A stretch of 10,000 nt of DNA, from positions 1-10,000 of the forward strand of contig JAIWOH010000154.1 of NCBI GenBank assembly GCA_020216985.1, in the 5' to 3' direction. A model generated the notes under the pieces. It searched no databases. It saw nothing but the letters and a program-made list of their open reading frames with translations, and was not told the origin of the DNA. The DNA is from Nitrospira sp. (lineage in GTDB: Bacteria > Nitrospirota > Nitrospiria > Nitrospirales > Nitrospiraceae). Positions 1 to 6,175 of this stretch are shown here, in pieces (the stretch's first letter is position 1; every line of letters starts with the position of its first letter). Both the position numbers and the translations under genes were made by a program.

Positions 1-804
1 GATCCCCTCGACGGTCCGTTAGAGCTGTTTACACCCGGCGTCGCGGCTGCCTCCAGCGGCGGAGCCTCGGTCTCTTTTATCAAAAAGGCCGTCGAGTTGG
101 CCCTTGCCGGCTCTCTTGACGGCATCGTCACCGCGCCGATCAACAAAGAAGCGATCAACTTGGCCGGCTGCCGCTATCCGGGCCACACGGAGCTGCTGGC
201 CGACCTGACTCACGCCGAGGAATCCGGCATGATGATCGTCGGCGGACCGTTGCGCGTCATGTTCGCCACGACTCATCTCGCCATCAAGGATCTCCCGGCC
301 TCGCTGACCCAAGCCAAAATTGAAAAGGCCATCCGGCTGGCCCACATGGCGCTCACGGGTCTGTTCGGGATTAAACACCCTCGGATCGGCGTCGCAGCGC
401 TCAATCCCCACGCGGGCGAGCATGGTCTCTTCGGCGACGAAGAGGCCCGCGTGATTCTTCCGGCCTCGAGAGCGTCGCAAGCGCACGGCATCGACGCCAG
501 CGATCCCTTGCCCGCCGATACCCTGTTCGGCAAGGCGGCGAACGGCCGATACGACGCCGTCGTCGCTCTGTACCACGATCAAGGATTGATTCCGCTCAAA
601 TTGGTGGCCTTCGGCAAATGCGTGAACTTGACAGTCGGCTTGCCGATCATTCGCACGTCGGTCGATCACGGGACGGCGTTCGACATCGTGGGAAAAGGCA
701 TCGCCGATCCCGGCAGTCTGTTTGAAGCGATCAAACTGGCCGCGACAATCGCCGCAACCCGCACATGCCGATCACGCGGGCGGGGGGAGGCTTCTCCCTC
801 ATGA
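1..804 (+). CDS. pdxA: 4-hydroxythreonine-4-phosphate dehydrogenase, 5'-truncated by the window edge
   Basis: PdxA oxidises 4-phosphohydroxy-L-threonine with NAD(P)+; the product decarboxylates to 3-amino-2-oxopropyl phosphate, which PdxJ uses for pyridoxine 5'-phosphate. The frame is open from base 1, so the start lies outside. The 267 visible residues are the C-terminal four-fifths of a family usually about 330 long. All three metal-binding histidines of the family are visible: in YPGHTE (His codon 184-186), LNPHAGEHG (409-411) and LYHDQGLIPLK (574-576). TAPINKE and GLPIIRTSVDHGTAFD are further family signatures. The tail after the last conserved block (ADPGSLFEAIKLAA) is a short Arg/Ser-rich extension. 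The TGA stop overlaps the ATG of the next gene (ATGA at 801-804), so both are probably translated from one message together with rsmA. Identification is secure; only the N-terminus is unseen. Confidence 0.96.
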   Translation, partial: DPLDGPLELFTPGVAAASSGGASVSFIKKAVELALAGSLDGIVTAPINKEAINLAGCRYPGHTELLADLTHAEESGMMIVGGPLRVMFATTHLAIKDLPASLTQAKIEKAIRLAHMALTGLFGIKHPRIGVAALNPHAGEHGLFGDEEARVILPASRASQAHGIDASDPLPADTLFGKAANGRYDAVVALYHDQGLIPLKLVAFGKCVNLTVGLPIIRTSVDHGTAFDIVGKGIADPGSLFEAIKLAATIAATRTCRSRGRGEASPS

Positions 805-1118
805 CGGACGATCGTTCCCGATCCCTCGCCGTCGTTCGGCAACAACTCGAGGAACTGGACGCCCTGGAGCGACGGACGCTGCTCGACCTCAACACGGTCG
901 CCGGAGCGGAACGAATCGCACAATGGAAAAGCAAGACCGCCGCCCTGTTGACCGAAACCGTGGGACGGCAAGAAGGACTGGCGTTCGCCGCGATCCGGCC
1001 CGGCCCGTCCTTTACCAACGATTTGGTTGAGGAATTCACCGATCTGGTGGACTGTTACCGTACTCCCCTTACGGTCTTGGCCAAGCGCCTGACCGAGACC
1101 TCTCACCCAGGAGACTGA
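801..1118 (+). CDS. uncharacterised 105-residue helical protein between pdxA and rsmA
   Basis: I do not recognise this protein. I chose the ATG at 801 because it overlaps the pdxA stop in an ATGA junction and has a GGGGGGAGG Shine-Dalgarno at 782-790. The in-frame ATG at 765 lies inside pdxA and has no ribosome binding site. The product is soluble, with no signal peptide or membrane segment, rich in charged residues and Leu, and looks mostly alpha-helical: residues 6-35 (QQLEELDALERR region) and 70-98 (DLVEEFTDLVD onwards) read as amphipathic helices, with a Gly/Pro-containing turn (RPGPSF) between. It ends with TGA three bases before the rsmA GTG, with the rsmA ribosome binding site inside its last codons. 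The tight packing suggests co-expression with pdxA and rsmA but does not by itself reveal a function. Confidence 0.8.
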   Translation: MTDDRSRSLAVVRQQLEELDALERRTLLDLNTVAGAERIAQWKSKTAALLTETVGRQEGLAFAAIRPGPSFTNDLVEEFTDLVDCYRTPLTVLAKRLTETSHPGD

Positions 1119-1121
1119 CGG

Positions 1122-1919
1122 GTGGAGAGGAGCGCACCGCCCGTCCCTATCAAGCGCCTGGGCCAACATTTTCTGATCGATCCTAACATCGCCCGTAAAA
1201 TCGTCTCGCTGGCTGCTCTCACCTCCAAGGATTCGGTGCTGGAGATCGGACCGGGCCGAGGAATTCTCACCGTCGAACTGTGCCAAGTCGCCAATTGTGT
1301 GACGGCGATTGAGATCGATCGTCGCCTCTATGATTACCTGATCGAACGGGATCTCAGTCGTTCCAACCTCCACCTTGTGCCGGCGGATGCGATGGTTTAT
1401 CCGTTTGAGGAACTTCCGATCGGCACGGTCGTGGTGGCGAATCTGCCCTACTACATTTCGACGCCGCTTGTGTTCAGATTGCTGGAGCACCGGCGGCGGT
1501 TCCCTCGGCTGGTGCTCATGCTGCAGAACGAAGTGGCGGACCGTTTGATTGCGAAGCCTGGGACGTCCGACTACGGCGTTTTGTCTGTCATGGCTCAATA
1601 CGCGGCGACTATCGAGAAATCGCTCAAGGTGTCGCCTCGATGTTTTCGGCCCCGGCCGGAAGTGGAATCGGCCGTCGTCATCCTGCACACAAGAGAGGCG
1701 CGGATCCTTTCGCCTGAAGAGGAATTCCGGTTCGCCTCCTTGGTCAAAGCCTCTTTTGCCCATCGACGAAAAACCCTCGTCAATTCCCTTAAAAACCAAG
1801 GGTATCCCCAAGAAGCAGTCCTGACGGCTCTTCGGGCCTTGGCCCTTCCCTTGGAAATCCGAGCCGAAACCCTCTCTGTCGAGCAGTTCATCGCATTGAC
1901 CCGCCTGCTTCTTCCATAG
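1122..1919 (+). CDS. rsmA: 16S rRNA (adenine1518-N6/adenine1519-N6)-dimethyltransferase
   Basis: RsmA (KsgA) uses S-adenosylmethionine to dimethylate two adjacent adenosines in the helix 45 loop of 16S rRNA, a late small-subunit maturation step. Its loss classically gives kasugamycin resistance. The 265 residues match the usual length. Motifs in order: LGQHFLID (13-20), SAM-binding EIGPGRG (41-47), the acidic EID at the end of strand 2 (64-66), ADA (88-90), catalytic NLPY (107-110), FRPRPEVESAV (175-185) and the C-terminal FAHRRKTLVNSL (212-223). The start is GTG at 1122, chosen because AGGAG at 1109-1113 sits 8 bases upstream and the protein then begins shortly before the conserved block. 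It is the last gene of the pdxA - unknown ORF - rsmA group. The pdxA-ksgA neighbourhood is well known in other bacteria. I see no convincing terminator after it. Confidence 0.97.
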   Translation: MERSAPPVPIKRLGQHFLIDPNIARKIVSLAALTSKDSVLEIGPGRGILTVELCQVANCVTAIEIDRRLYDYLIERDLSRSNLHLVPADAMVYPFEELPIGTVVVANLPYYISTPLVFRLLEHRRRFPRLVLMLQNEVADRLIAKPGTSDYGVLSVMAQYAATIEKSLKVSPRCFRPRPEVESAVVILHTREARILSPEEEFRFASLVKASFAHRRKTLVNSLKNQGYPQEAVLTALRALALPLEIRAETLSVEQFIALTRLLLP

Positions 1920-1937
1920 AGCCGCGGGCCGTTGGAA

Positions 1938-1946
1938 TGCTATACT
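1938..1946 (+). promoter_or_regulatory. extended -10 promoter element for the small lipoprotein gene
   Basis: TGCTATACT is a TGn extension plus a -10 hexamer differing from TATAAT at one position. No good -35 box lies 16-18 bases upstream, which is typical of extended -10 promoters. Transcription would begin near 1953, which excludes the ATG-like start at 1937 for the following gene and favours one further downstream. Prediction from sequence only. Confidence 0.5.
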
Positions 1947-2011
1947 TTGAAAGTCGTGCACTGAGGCACTTGGAATCAATGCTCGGTGTCGCGACGATCG
2001 AAAGAAGTCTC

Positions 2012-2350
2012 ATGGGAACAAAAGGCCGATCACTGGCTTGGTTGTTACTGGCGGTGGCCCTTCTCCCGGGCTGCGCCGGTGAGTTCGTGATGTTTCACAG
2101 TGAGTCGGGATCCCCCATTTTGATTGCCCGCCGCGCCTACTCGGCCGACGCCTGCGTTCAAAAGGTCAAGGAGGACGCCGCCCGCCTGGGCGTCACGTTC
2201 CGCTATATCCATATGCGAGGGAATCTTGCCGGACGCTCGTTGCTCTGGCCGTTGGAACCGGGCTATGCCTGCGAAGCCGCCATCGGCCCCGAACAACCTC
2301 CGATCGGCGCCTATCCGAACGGCGCGAGCCTCCTGATGAAGGGCTCCTGA
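2012..2350 (+). CDS. small predicted lipoprotein, function unknown
   Basis: A 112-residue protein that I do not recognise. From the ATG at 2012 it starts with a basic n-region (GTKGR), a hydrophobic core (residues 8-18, LAWLLLAVALL) and the lipobox-like LPGC with Cys21 as the presumed lipidated residue. Pro at -2 is uncommon but the rest fits. The mature part has two Cys (48 in ADACVQK, 87 in YACEAA) that could form a disulfide in the periplasm, and about 90 mostly polar residues with no second membrane segment. Upstream in-frame starts at 1937 and 1979 would bury the signal sequence inside the protein, and the first overlaps the predicted promoter. The ribosome binding site is weak (AAAGAAG, 2001-2007). 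Glu24 at +4 after the Cys gives no inner-membrane Asp+2 retention signal (+2 is Ala), so outer-membrane sorting is plausible if Lol rules apply. Confidence 0.75.
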   Translation: MGTKGRSLAWLLLAVALLPGCAGEFVMFHSESGSPILIARRAYSADACVQKVKEDAARLGVTFRYIHMRGNLAGRSLLWPLEPGYACEAAIGPEQPPIGAYPNGASLLMKGS

Positions 2351-2439
2351 CATCGGAAGAAAGACGCGGGCGCCGCTGATTGATCCGGGGGCTCCTTCTT
2401 ATCCTCCGACTTTATCTTCCAGCTTTTCACCATCACACT

Positions 2440-2461
2440 GCCGAAACGGCTCGATTTTTTT
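2440..2461 (+). terminator. weak Rho-independent terminator candidate
   Basis: A GCCG-AAA-CGGC hairpin (2440-2450) is followed after four bases by a run of seven T (2455-2461). The stem is only 4 bp, so it is marginal. The site, between the lipoprotein gene and the next promoter, is right for ending the lipoprotein transcript. Confidence 0.35.
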
Positions 2462-2487
2462 GTTGATCCGGCTCCATCGGCTATACT
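2460..2487 (+). promoter_or_regulatory. sigma70-type promoter for the diguanylate cyclase gene
   Basis: TATACT at 2482-2487 matches the -10 consensus at five of six positions. TTGTTG at 2460-2465, 16 bases upstream, is a poor -35 match (TTG only). The -10 shares the sequence GCTATACTT with the element at 1940-1948. Start would be near 2494, leaving a leader of roughly 65 bases. Confidence 0.45.
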
Positions 2488-2559
2488 TGTAGAAGGGATG
2501 GCAGACGTCGCCTCAAGGGGTCGGCCGGATCTTCACCGAGAGAAATTCGCGGCACGTCG

Positions 2560-3492
2560 ATGCTCAAGATTTTGCTGATCGAGGATAATGAAACGGACGC
2601 CCTGTTGACCCAAGACATCTTGGCCGAATGGAGCGTCGGGTCATTTGATGTCACGCACGTCGTGCGCCTTGATGAAGCCATCGACCGACTCGCCCGCGAT
2701 CGCTTCGACGCCGTTCTGTTGGACCTTTCTCTTCCGGATGGATACGGACTCGCCTCTCTCGGACAGATCCAAACGGCAAACCCCAGAATTCCGATCATCG
2801 TCCTCAGCGGGCTGAGCGATCAAGCCTTGGCTCTTCAAGCCGTTCAATCCGGCGCGCAAGACTATCTCGTCAAAGGACGGAACCAAGGCGAATTGCTGGC
2901 GCGCTCGATCCGCTACTCCATCGAGCGGAAGCGGGCCGAAGAACGGCTGACCTACTTGGCTCAGTACGACCAGTTGACCGGCCTCGTCAATCGCACGCTG
3001 TTCCGTGATCGGTTGCTCCACGCAATGGCGCGAAGCAAACGGCTCGGGCAATCGCTGGGGCTCATGCTGCTCGATCTCGATCGATTCAAGGCCGTCAACG
3101 ATACGTTGGGGCACGAAGCGGGCGATCACGTGTTGAAAACCGCCGCCGATCGGATCAAAACGTGCGTGCGCGAAGCGGACACGGTCGCGCGCATGGGCGG
3201 CGATGAATTCACGATCATCCTGGAAGGTCTTTCTCATGAAGACGATATCGTTCATGTCGCCGAGCGAATCACCAAGTCAATAGCCGAGCCGTTTCTTCTC
3301 GAATCGGGACGGGCCTCCATCGGAATCAGCATCGGCATTACCGTCTATCCGCTGGACGATCATGACATCGACGATCTGCTACGACACGCGGACGCCGCCA
3401 TGTATCGCGCCAAACAACTGGGGGGAAACACTTTTCAGTTTCACGTGGCCACCCGCTCTTTTTCACCAGCCTTTCGCGTCAAGTCGTTCTAA
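2560..3492 (+). CDS. response regulator with REC and GGDEF domains (diguanylate cyclase)
   Basis: A 310-residue two-component output protein that should make cyclic di-GMP from two GTP when phosphorylated. The REC domain (1-120) has the acidic pair Glu8-Asp9, phospho-acceptor Asp55 in LLDLSLPD, Ser83 and Lys105. A short coiled linker rich in Arg/Glu (about 119-135) leads to the GGDEF domain (136-295). The active site is intact (GGDEF, 213-217), with LDLDRFKAVND (171-181) as the metal/GTP-binding strand. An RxxD inhibitory site (Arg204, Asp207) lies exactly five residues before GGDEF, so product feedback inhibition is expected. A non-conserved Ser/Phe-rich tail follows. No histidine kinase is nearby and the gene seems monocistronic behind its own promoter. 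No clear Shine-Dalgarno precedes the ATG, but the REC fold begins right at it (MLKILLIEDN), so the start is secure. The architecture resembles WspR-type regulators. Confidence 0.95.
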   Translation: MLKILLIEDNETDALLTQDILAEWSVGSFDVTHVVRLDEAIDRLARDRFDAVLLDLSLPDGYGLASLGQIQTANPRIPIIVLSGLSDQALALQAVQSGAQDYLVKGRNQGELLARSIRYSIERKRAEERLTYLAQYDQLTGLVNRTLFRDRLLHAMARSKRLGQSLGLMLLDLDRFKAVNDTLGHEAGDHVLKTAADRIKTCVREADTVARMGGDEFTIILEGLSHEDDIVHVAERITKSIAEPFLLESGRASIGISIGITVYPLDDHDIDDLLRHADAAMYRAKQLGGNTFQFHVATRSFSPAFRVKSF

Positions 3493-3573
3493 GCCTCTCT
3501 GCGCCGTCCTCACGGATAACGGACCTTTGAGCCTGTCCCTCGATCACGCCGCCCGAGACGCTCCCGGTCGAAA

Positions 3574-3604
3574 AAGAGACGGAGCCCGTACAATTCTGTC
3601 TCTT
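3574..3604. terminator. inverted repeat; terminator-like when read on the minus strand
   Basis: AAGAGAC (3574-3580) pairs with GTCTCTT (3598-3604), and the stem extends inward through G-U, G-C, A-T and G-U pairs to about 11 bp with a 9-base loop. Read on the plus strand no T run follows. On the minus strand the stem runs into TTTTT (complement of 3571-3575), the form of a Rho-independent terminator. It lies 80 bases after the diguanylate cyclase stop. It may serve either strand, or be only a transcript-end hairpin. Confidence 0.4.
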
Positions 3605-3767
3605 CCATGGCATCGACATAGAACTTCTTCCGGTTCTCACCAGTCCCGGCTCTCGAACAAGTTGTTTTCATGGAAATTCTCCGCCCTCCGCCCACCGAGC
3701 ATGGCACGGCGATTGCGAGAGTGCCTTCTTGTTGAGACCGTGGCCAAGCCGGTATGGAGGCACGCTT

Positions 3768-4262
3768 ATGGCACAGACGATGATCGCAATTTTCTTGTTG
3801 TTCTCTATCATCCTGTCAACGGCCGATGAGTCCCTTGGGGCCTCAGGCCACATGCGCGACACGTCGCGACGTCTGTACGATCGCGTCATGGAGGAATTCA
3901 AGCAGCGGGATTATGAAGCGGCGCTGGCGGGGTTTCGGCTTTTCATCGAGCTGCACGGCCAATCTTCGTTGGCCGCCAATGCTCAATACTGGATCGGTGA
4001 ATGCCAGTTTCGAATGCGTCGATACAAGGACGCATTGGATTCATTCTACAACGTCCTCATGTACTACCCGCTCAGCCAGAAACTGCCCGCTTCCACGCTC
4101 AAGCTCGGGCAAATCTATGCAAAATTGGGCGATCATGAAAAGGCTCGCATGATGTTTGACCGGGTCATCGATCAATATCCCGGCAGTTCGGAAGCGGAGC
4201 TGGCACAGAAGGCCGTTGAGACGGCCATCAAGTCCGAACAGGCCCCGCAAGAATCCGACTAG
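3768..4262 (+). CDS. exported TPR protein resembling the C-terminal domain of CpoB/YbgF
   Basis: A 164-residue protein with an N-terminal signal peptide (hydrophobic 4-18; likely cleavage after Ala19 in STA-DE, or after Ala25) and three tandem tetratricopeptide repeats at about 35-68, 71-104 and 108-141. The pattern LYDRVMEEFKQRDYEAAL ... NAQYWIGEC ... LKLGQIYAKLGDHEKA ... YPGSSEAELA is that of the C-terminal TPR domain of CpoB (YbgF), the periplasmic partner of Tol-Pal that coordinates outer-membrane constriction with peptidoglycan synthesis. The N-terminal trimerising coiled coil of full CpoB is absent and no tol or pal gene is in view, so I assign only a CpoB-like TPR fold. BamD-like or other TPR scaffolding roles remain possible, although no lipobox is present. 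The ATG at 3768 has GGAGG at 3756-3760, 7 bases upstream. The longer TTG-started version has no such site and would hide the signal peptide. Confidence 0.85.
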   Translation: MAQTMIAIFLLFSIILSTADESLGASGHMRDTSRRLYDRVMEEFKQRDYEAALAGFRLFIELHGQSSLAANAQYWIGECQFRMRRYKDALDSFYNVLMYYPLSQKLPASTLKLGQIYAKLGDHEKARMMFDRVIDQYPGSSEAELAQKAVETAIKSEQAPQESD

Positions 4263-4293
4263 GCGGCCGGCGGTCGGAACGGGCCCCTGTTTC

Positions 4294-4809
4294 TCACAAC
4301 GTGGGCTCCTCCTCGGATAGCCCCAGGAGATCGATCAGTTCCGGAATGGTGTACGAGCGAGTCGATCGCGCCTTGGCCACCCTGATGCCAGCGGCGGCCA
4401 TGACCGACTCCACGACGCGGTGGCGATCGTTCTGAGTCGTATCGGAAGACTCCCCTTGGAGCAGCACGACTTGCTCCACATGCCGTGATCCCGGATGCAC
4501 CAGCGCAAAATCGACACGCGTCAACACGAGCTGCTTGAGAATCCGGGTTCGATGTTTCCCCGATACATCGACGGATACAAACGACCAGAGAGGAACGTGG
4601 GCAAAAATGAGATAGCGGTCTTGAGTCGCAATCTGTAATCGGTTGTAGAACGAACTCTCCTCGTCCGTCAGCAAGGGCTGTGCGGTGACGACCGCCGTCG
4701 CCGGCAATGTAAAATCAGCCACCGAGCCCTCCGACGTCTTCGATTTGGCGACAAGCCACCACAAAATGACGACAGCCGCCGCCGCGCCCCCTATGACGAG
4801 ATCCTTCAT
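4294..4809 (-). CDS. membrane-anchored DUF2726-like protein, acidic motif apparently lost
   Basis: A 171-residue protein with one N-terminal hydrophobic helix (4-21, IGGAAAAVVILWWLV) and no cleavage site, so probably an inner-membrane anchor with a cytoplasmic body. Residues 45-160 follow the DUF2726 pattern as I remember it: PLLTDEESSFYNRLQ, a YLIFAHVPL strand, a basic segment, RVDFALVHP (Asp100) and a C-terminal AAAGIRVAKA strand with PELIDLL. DUF2726 resembles PD-(D/E)XK nuclease folds, in which the central strand normally carries an ELDD-like acidic motif; here that strand reads VVLLQGESSD, so Glu and Asp are replaced by Leu and Gln. A binding rather than cutting role is therefore more likely (inference). 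Its ATG lies 6 bases after the anmK stop, so it is co-transcribed and perhaps translationally coupled. The gene converges on the TPR gene with only 31 bases between stops. Confidence 0.75.
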   Translation of the reverse strand: MKDLVIGGAAAAVVILWWLVAKSKTSEGSVADFTLPATAVVTAQPLLTDEESSFYNRLQIATQDRYLIFAHVPLWSFVSVDVSGKHRTRILKQLVLTRVDFALVHPGSRHVEQVVLLQGESSDTTQNDRHRVVESVMAAAGIRVAKARSTRSYTIPELIDLLGLSEEEPTL

Positions 4810-4815
4810 CGCCGG

Positions 4816-6006
4816 TCACTTCTTTGCGGCTCGGAATCGCAGACGTTCCATCCATCCCGGTCCGTTGGGAACGATGCAGCCCAACAAACGGGGATGCGCC
4901 GCGCCGGTCACCGACGGCACGTTCCCGCATTGATCCGTCGCCGTTTGATAGCCCAAGACGGCAAAAGCCACCGCCTCGAAGGCCTTGCTGTCCCATCCAT
5001 ACGATTCGAACGGCGCCACCGGCGTCGGCGCGAACACGTCGGCGAGATGATGCATGATGGCTCGATTGCGCACGCCTCCCCCGCCGACGATGACTTCATC
5101 GATTCCCCCTGTAATCCATCGCCGAACCGTTCCGACCGCTTCCGCAGTCCATCGACTGCACGTCGCCAGCAGATCCTCGATCGTCAACCGTTGCGCCTGC
5201 GGCATCGTCGTCAATTCGTCGATCATCTTGGCTCCGAACACCTCCCGTCCGGTTGATTTGGGGGGAGGCTGGGACAGATAGGGATGAGCCAGCAACTTGG
5301 CCAGCAACCTGCCGTCGACCCGCCCTCGGAAAGCCAATCGCCCCTCGCGGTCCATCGCCATCCGTCCGTTGGTGCTCCATGCCATGAGCCCGTCCAGCAC
5401 CATGTTGGCCGGGCCGGTATCGAACGCGACGATTCCGTCATATCCCGATCCGCGCGGCAAATACGTGACGTTGCTGATACCGCCCAAGTTGACGATCAGC
5501 CGAGCCCGACGGGCATGCCGGAACAGCAGCGCATGGACCGCCGGCGTCAGCGGCGCTCCCTGCCCGCCGGCAGCCATGTCACGGGGGCGAAAATCGGCGA
5601 TGGTGGTGATACCGGTCCGTTCGGCGATGACGGCCGGCTCCGCGATTTGAAGGGTCGAGCGCACGGCTCCGACACCCGCGTCCTTGATCCCGTACGGAAG
5701 GTGATGCACGGTTTGGCCGTGCGATCCGATCAGGTCGACGTCTTTCGGCTGCAACGACGCGGCGCGAATCACCCCCAACGCCGCATTGGCGAACCATTCT
5801 CCCAACAGCACGTTGAGATGGCACACCTCCGCCACGGTCCCCGAGACCGAGGTCGCCAAAATCCGTTGCTGGAGCGATCTCGGGTACGGAAGCGGGTGAA
5901 ACGCGATCATTTTGACACGAAGCGCGGATTTCTCTCGCCGGATTTCCACCAACGCCGCATCGACTCCGTCACCGGAGGTTCCCGACATCAGCCCGACAAC
6001 GTTCAC
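4816..6006 (-). CDS. anmK: anhydro-N-acetylmuramic acid kinase
   Basis: AnmK phosphorylates and opens the 1,6-anhydro ring of anhydro-N-acetylmuramic acid to give MurNAc-6-phosphate, in recycling of cell-wall fragments. The 396 residues are close to the usual 370-390. Motifs of this actin-like ATPase family: GLMSGTSGDGVDAAL (5-19, phosphate-binding loop), GSHGQTVHH (94-102), DFRPRDMAAGGQGAPL (138-153), NLGGISNVT (173-181), FDTGPANMVLD (195-205) with Asp196 at the catalytic-base position, STGREVFG (251-258), VGGGGVRN (307-314) and DSKAFEAVAFAVL (339-351). Family members mostly have FDTGPGN, so Ala200 is a mild substitution. The start is GTG at 6006, supported by AAAGGA (complement of 6017-6022) 10 bases upstream and by the motif beginning at residue 5. 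No MurQ or NagZ gene is visible. It is the first gene of a two-gene minus-strand unit and is divergent from the metal importer. Confidence 0.96.
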   Translation of the reverse strand: MNVVGLMSGTSGDGVDAALVEIRREKSALRVKMIAFHPLPYPRSLQQRILATSVSGTVAEVCHLNVLLGEWFANAALGVIRAASLQPKDVDLIGSHGQTVHHLPYGIKDAGVGAVRSTLQIAEPAVIAERTGITTIADFRPRDMAAGGQGAPLTPAVHALLFRHARRARLIVNLGGISNVTYLPRGSGYDGIVAFDTGPANMVLDGLMAWSTNGRMAMDREGRLAFRGRVDGRLLAKLLAHPYLSQPPPKSTGREVFGAKMIDELTTMPQAQRLTIEDLLATCSRWTAEAVGTVRRWITGGIDEVIVGGGGVRNRAIMHHLADVFAPTPVAPFESYGWDSKAFEAVAFAVLGYQTATDQCGNVPSVTGAAHPRLLGCIVPNGPGWMERLRFRAAKK

Positions 6007-6059
6007 AATGACGCCATCCTTTCTTCGAGGGATCTCCCGGTCGTTGCATCCACGCGGTT

Positions 6060-6088
6060 ACGCTAATGGAACTCCGCCGGATGGTCAA
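6060..6088 (-). promoter_or_regulatory. candidate promoter for anmK
   Basis: On the minus strand TTGACC (complement of 6083-6088, five of six matches to -35) is followed after 17 bases by TAGCGT (complement of 6060-6065), a weak -10 that keeps the outer TA...T. Transcription would start near 6053, about 47 bases before the GTG. Prediction only. Confidence 0.4.
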
Positions 6089-6138
6089 GCAATCCTTTGT
6101 GCAGCCACGCTCGTGTAACCGGTTCGGGCCCGCTTACG

Positions 6139-6167
6139 TTGACATCCTCCAAGTCGGATGTTACCGT
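6139..6167 (+). promoter_or_regulatory. candidate promoter and overlapping dyad for the metal importer
   Basis: TTGACA at 6139-6144 is a perfect -35 box; 17 bases on, TACCGT (6162-6167) is a weak -10. Overlapping it is the perfect inverted repeat ACATCC (6142-6147) / GGATGT (6156-6161) with an 8-base spacer. A dyad over the -35 and spacer is where a metal-dependent repressor such as Zur or MntR would bind, though I recognise no specific consensus. The predicted start near 6174 would almost coincide with the ATG at 6176. Confidence 0.4.
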
Positions 6168-6175
6168 CCTCCCCC

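Noticed and set aside
666-1979. Long minus-strand open frame of 437 codons across pdxA, the unknown ORF and rsmA
   Set aside because: It lies antisense to secure genes, has Arg/Gln-rich low-complexity composition and no recognisable domain; a by-product of GC-rich codon use.
2380-2475. Direct repeat TTGATCCGG at 2380-2388 and 2463-2471, each followed by CTCC
   Set aside because: Only two short copies about 83 bases apart, with no symmetry and different positions relative to genes; likely chance.
2499-2579. Possible 26-codon upstream ORF overlapping the start of the diguanylate cyclase gene
   Set aside because: The purine-rich AGAAGGG before it is only one base from the ATG, too close for a ribosome site, and the peptide is featureless.
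2641-3255. 204-codon minus-strand open frame inside the diguanylate cyclase gene
   Set aside because: Antisense shadow of a gene with intact REC and GGDEF motifs.
3732-3758. TTGAGA / TATGGA as a promoter for the TPR gene
   Set aside because: Spacer of 15 is short, the -10 is poor and it overlaps the Shine-Dalgarno.
5284-6066. 260-codon plus-strand open frame
   Set aside because: Fully antisense to anmK, composition rich in Arg/Pro/His, no motif.
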